Positions 60,355-64,000 of a stretch of DNA of 64,000 bases are shown piece by piece (positions within the stretch are counted from its first letter, which is position 1; every line of letters starts with the position of its first letter). This DNA comes from Episyrphus balteatus (taxonomy: Eukaryota; Arthropoda; Insecta; Diptera; Syrphidae): NCBI RefSeq assembly GCF_945859705.1, contig NC_079137.1:27833322-27897321 (forward strand). Direction: 5' to 3'. The notes under the pieces were generated by a model. It searched no databases, was not told the origin of the DNA, and saw only the letters and a program-made list of their open reading frames with translations. Position numbers and translations under genes: made by a program.

Positions 60355-60552
60355 GTTGCAAGTTACATGTTTCATGTGGCAAGTTGCATGTGGCAAGTTG
60401 TATGTGGCAAGTTGCATGTGGCAAGTTGCATGTGGCAAGTTGTATGTGGCAAGTTGCATGTGGCAAGTTGCATGTGGCAAGTTGCATGTGGCAAGCTGCA
60501 TGTGGCAAGTTGCGTGTAGCAAGTTGCATGTGGCAAGTTGCGTGTGGCAAGT
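60355..60552 (+). repeat. 14-bp minisatellite (GTTGCATGTGGCAA)
   Basis: About 14 copies of GTTGCATGTGGCAA with T/C variants. Its last copy supplies the CAAGTTGC that flanks the adjacent hAT-like element. Long frames on both strands across it are repeat artefacts. Confidence 0.93.
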
Positions 60553-60555
60553 TGC

Positions 60556-61819
60556 CAGGGTTGCAAAAAGCTCACATTTCAGGTACCATAGCTCAGATCA
60601 TTTGAGCTGAGCTGAAAGTGAGCGCCCCCAACTTCCAACGCCTATATCTCGGAATTTTGAAGAAAATGAAAAAAAAAAGTTTGATGCCAAAAGGTAGCAG
60701 GGACTCTAACCTACATTTGGGTACATTTCTCATCCCTGTAGGTCCCCGCGTTCTCAAACCGGGAGAACTTAAAAGTAAATAAAAAATAGGCACGATTCTG
60801 AAAAAATAATCATGATGTGGCGGTTTAACATGGAAGGCGGTTTTTTAAAAATCTGACAATGTGCAAAGAGTAGGCCCATGACACAAGCTATCATTTGGCA
60901 TCACTCCCAAAAATTGCTCTCAAGCGGTTTAGCTTCCAGGAGCGTTCAAAGATTCGGGGATTTTTCGAAAAAAAATTTTACCCCAATTTTCAAACGCGAT
61001 TTTCTCGGAATTTTGAAAAAAATCGAAAAACCGGATTATAATACTATCGGGTAGCTGAGAATATAAGCTTTCATATGGCACCACTCCCCTGTCTCTAGAT
61101 CAAAGCGTTCCAACGCCTATATCGCGGAATTTTAAAGAAAATGAAAATAAAATTTTTGATGCCAAAAGGTAGCGGGGACTCTAACCTACATTTGGGTACA
61201 ACTCTCATCCCTGTAGGTCCCCGCGTTCTCAAACCGGGAGAACTTAAAAGTAAATAAAAAATAGGCACGATTCTGAAAAAATAGGCATGATGTGGAGGTT
61301 TAACATGGAAGGCGATTTTTTAAAAATCTGATAATGTGCAAAGAGTAGGCCCATGACACAAGCTATCATTTGGCATCACTCCCAAAAATTGCTCTCAAGC
61401 GGTTTAGCTTCCAGGAGCGTTCAAAGATTCGGGGAGTTTTCGAAAAAAAAATTTACCCCAACTTTCAAACGCGATTTTCTCGGAATTTTGAAAAAAGTCG
61501 AAAAACCGGATTGTACCGGAATTTTTTTTTATGATAAAAAAAGAAATATTTAACTAAAAAAATAGAAATATATTTACTATTAAAAAAACCAAGAGAAAAG
61601 ATCACGAAAAATTATCTGTTTATTTATAAAAATATCCATGTGTTAAAATAATTCCATTAATAACTAGAACCAAACATCTTAAGCTATGGTGTTTTATAAA
61701 AGTTTGAAATATCTTCATATTTCATTATACTTTCCAAATAAAAATCAATGTATCCTCTCACCTATCACAGCTCAGCTCACCCAACAGCTCAGCTCAACCA
61801 TCAGCTCAGCTCAACCCTG
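60556..61819. mobile_element. Non-autonomous hAT-like element with internal 475-bp tandem duplication
   Basis: It begins CAGGGTTGC and ends CAACCCTG, with CAAGTTGC (60548-60555) and CAAGTTCC (61820-61827) as an 8-bp duplication with one change. Inside, about 60630-61105 and about 61105-61520 are tandem copies 475 bp apart (TCCAACGCCTATATC, GATGCCAAAAGGTAGC and AGGTCCCCGCGTTCTC in each). Subterminal AGCTCAGCTC units are shared with 1-282. No transposase. Confidence 0.68.
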
Positions 61820-62160
61820 CAAGTTCCATATTGCTACTATTAGTGCTGAAGCACACACAATTCTCATAAAATTACCATATCGCACATTTTATGCGCAATT
61901 CATTTACTTTCGTTTAGCATATACCGTACGTTCTGAACCGCACAACATGAGAAAATTTCACAGAATAAATTGAAAACTACATGGACGCAAGGAGGATGAA
62001 AGAATTAATTTATTGTTCACTTGATAAAAATGTAAAAAAACGAAGAGTGGATTAATTAATTTAATAATAGAAATTAAAAATATCAAATGAAATTCATTTA
62101 CATATACTGAATGAGAAGTATAACTTCAGTCGCGTGTACATGTGTACACACACTCTTTTT
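61820..62160 (+). repeat. Duplicated segment, paralogous to 283-620
   Basis: Same order, orientation and hAT-like neighbour as 283-620. The two copies are separated by about 61.5 kb. Confidence 0.75.
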
Positions 62161-62235
62161 ATTATTTGATTATTCACCAATACAGATATAAAATTTCAGA
62201 ATTGTGTGAAATCGATTCAAAGTGTTTTATTGGAT

Positions 62236-62282
62236 TTCAGAATGAGTGAATCTTTGAGTGAAACCAATCGAAACAACATTAG
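62236..62282 (+). repeat. Fragment of the Harbinger-like MITE right end
   Basis: GATTTCAGAATGAGTGAAT and GAGTGAAACCAATCGAAA match 8965-9012, the right end of the MITE nested in the hAT element. Confidence 0.6.
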
Positions 62283-62285
62283 TCA

Positions 62286-63185
62286 GTTGAAACCCGATCA
62301 TTATTAATAAAACTCAATTTATATTTAAAATATGTATTTGTTTTTTCTTTCGCAATTCTGTAAAATATTACTAGCGCGTTTTGATTTCTTGGTACACAAC
62401 AAGCGCAACATCAGTTTAATACGAGTAGACAACCGTATCCCTCTAAAAATTTGTTTTTTTGCCGCCTGTTTTTGACCGAACATGAATGATAAATTTGTCA
62501 AGTACAATAATACATATAATAAGCTTCTTCATAACAATAATATTTTTAAAAACAGACACTACCTACATTATTCATTAATTTTGATACGATTTTTGAGTAA
62601 AATACGTAGTTCAATGAATTAATCTAATTATGTTTTAGAAAGTATTATTTTGTATTATGTGGAGACTTTTGTAGATTTTGGATATATAGTATGAGAAAAA
62701 AATTTCATCTTGGGAATTTTGTCCATGGAGAATATTGCCATGGGGATGAAGATTCTCTTATTGGAGTTTTCGCTGCTGGAGATTTCAGTTTGAGAATATT
62801 GGATTTTGAGATTATAGTTTTTTTTAAGATGCAACCCATCTTTCTAAAAGTCTAACAGTCCGCCAAAGTGCCTAAGCCTTTGTTTTTTTTTGTTCTTTGT
62901 ACAAAGAGAAATGCGTTCAAATGCACCACTACAAAGCATGCTTATTTATCTTTTTCAATGTGCATGTTCTCCTTCGAGTTCCCATTTTCAACTTTTGTGT
63001 ATATATATTAAACACTTTCCTGTTTTCTCGTATACCCATTAAATGTCCTACTAGCATATTTTATATGGGAGGTTTGCATATGTGGACTTTTAGAGCTTTC
63101 GCTTAGTTTTCTTCCAGCACACGATGCGAATTTCTGTGCATACCTAATAACCTATTAGTTGCTATTATTTTGTGGTTGACTCTTA
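62286..63185. other. No recognised feature
   Basis: AT-rich sequence; frames at 62325-62507 and 62897-63106 have no recognisable domain. Confidence 0.5.
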
Positions 63186-63189
63186 AAAG

Positions 63190-63345
63190 TTTCGCGGCGT
63201 TTTCAACTTTCAACTTCAGATGAAATTTTTTATTCTCATAATTATTCATTCTAAAACTACGCTCGCTGCAATCCTCGATAGCTTTTCTTATGAAGTTATA
63301 TTTGCAGTCGATGTGTTATGCACGAGAATTTTTACCACTATTTTT
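63190..63345 (-). pseudogene. Possible Ty1/copia RNase H fragment
   Basis: On the minus strand a frame reads NSRA, a stop, then HIDCKYNFIRKAIEDC. The RxKHID-x-K/R-x-x-FIR arrangement is characteristic of the RNase H C-terminal part of copia elements; copia B and C here have KHIDIRFHYIR and KHIDVRHHFIR. One codon of the motif is a stop. No LTR is visible nearby. Confidence 0.4.
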
Positions 63346-63349
63346 GGTT

Positions 63350-64000
63350 CACAACTAATTTGTCTGTAAATGAAATTAATACTGAACATTTTTGAGTTGT
63401 GGAGTTGAGTTGTAACACTATTCTTTTTTTGATCTGAAAGTATATCTATTTTCAACGAAATCCAACATTTTTTTTTTTTTTCAAATAAAATGAAACACAG
63501 GTACAATACTTTATACAAAAATTTATATATATTTTTATTTTCTCGATTTTTACCTTGATCTTTGTTTATACACTACAATTTTACAATGTATGCTGTTTGC
63601 GTTTTGTATTTTGTGGTTGTTGATTTATATATTTCTTTTAAAAGTTATTTTTTATGGAAATAAATAAAATAATCAAAATCATTAAGGTACAGTATCTACA
63701 ATTGCTGATTAAAAGTATGTCATAAATATTTCCTTGCATTCAAGACTACAATTAAGGTTTTTTTTTTTTTGTTGGTTTTGCTAAAATTTGATTTTTGTAG
63801 TTTACACAAGAAAATAATATTTTTTTTTTGTTTTACATTATTTTCATTTTGTACGATTTATAATTATTTGTTGTTGTTTTTATTTAATTTATAAACATTT
63901 TTTTCGAATAAGGTTTATCTAAATATTTCATAAATTAAGTTTCTTGGTATTTTTATGAAAATATGTGTCATTCCATCATTACTTAGGGCGGTAACCAGTA
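63350..64000. other. No recognised feature
   Basis: T-rich sequence to the window edge; nothing supported. Confidence 0.5.

Noticed and set aside
60251..60610. Overlapping open frames with CHMQLATCNLPHAT- or VASCMWQVACGKL-type repeats
   Set aside because: Products of the 14-bp minisatellite.

Overview
The window is AT-rich animal DNA, most likely from a fly (Diptera). The evidence is short introns with GT/AG borders, three Ty1/copia elements primed by an initiator-tRNA-type site, hAT, piggyBac-like, P-like and Harbinger-like DNA transposons, many miniature inverted-repeat elements (MITEs), and a very low density of host genes. The species cannot be named from the sequence. There are no operons, CRISPR arrays or bacterial signals.

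Host genes. Only one host gene is convincing: the last four exons (1581-2765, + strand) of a tetratricopeptide protein resembling TTC25/ODAD4, a docking factor for outer dynein arms of motile cilia. Its 5' exons lie beyond the left edge. A decayed fragment resembling the E3 ligase UBE3D is at 11191-11468. Two relatively GC-rich islands (about 35600-36310 and 38280-38830) and a TATAAAAGG site (55328) may be promoters or non-coding first exons of genes with large introns. These are inferences.

Mobile elements, left to right. Copia A (2911-5454) has lost reverse transcriptase. A hAT element (7593-9496, perfect 8-bp target duplication) carries a transposase C-terminal remnant and a nested Harbinger-like MITE. 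A long-inverted-repeat MITE is at 9739-10375. Copia B (12320-16792) has a perfect 5-bp duplication and several lesions. A 2.7-kb P-like non-autonomous element (17158-19888) follows.

The centrepiece is 24135-34419: a 10.3-kb foldback-type element. It has about 120-bp unique terminal inverted repeats, an imperfect 7-bp target duplication, and arms built from a 165-bp satellite with higher-order structure. Nested in it is a young copia (copia C, 26659-31020) whose two LTRs are in INVERTED orientation and whose two flanks are mirror images of the same side of the target.

Right of this are several MITEs (34897-35267, 37106-37716, 40927-41359, 44770-45369), hairpins and a decayed piggyBac-like remnant (48379-49015). 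A second giant palindrome (arms 50549-52182 and 52815-54425, almost identical) is associated with three arrays of a 16-bp GGG-rich/CCC-rich repeat. A LINE fragment is split by another inverted-repeat element (56800-57890). A hAT-like element next to a 14-bp minisatellite (60355-61819) sits beside a sequence that is duplicated at the very start of the window. Most of the window is therefore a nested transposon landscape, with two large inverted-repeat structures as the most unusual content.
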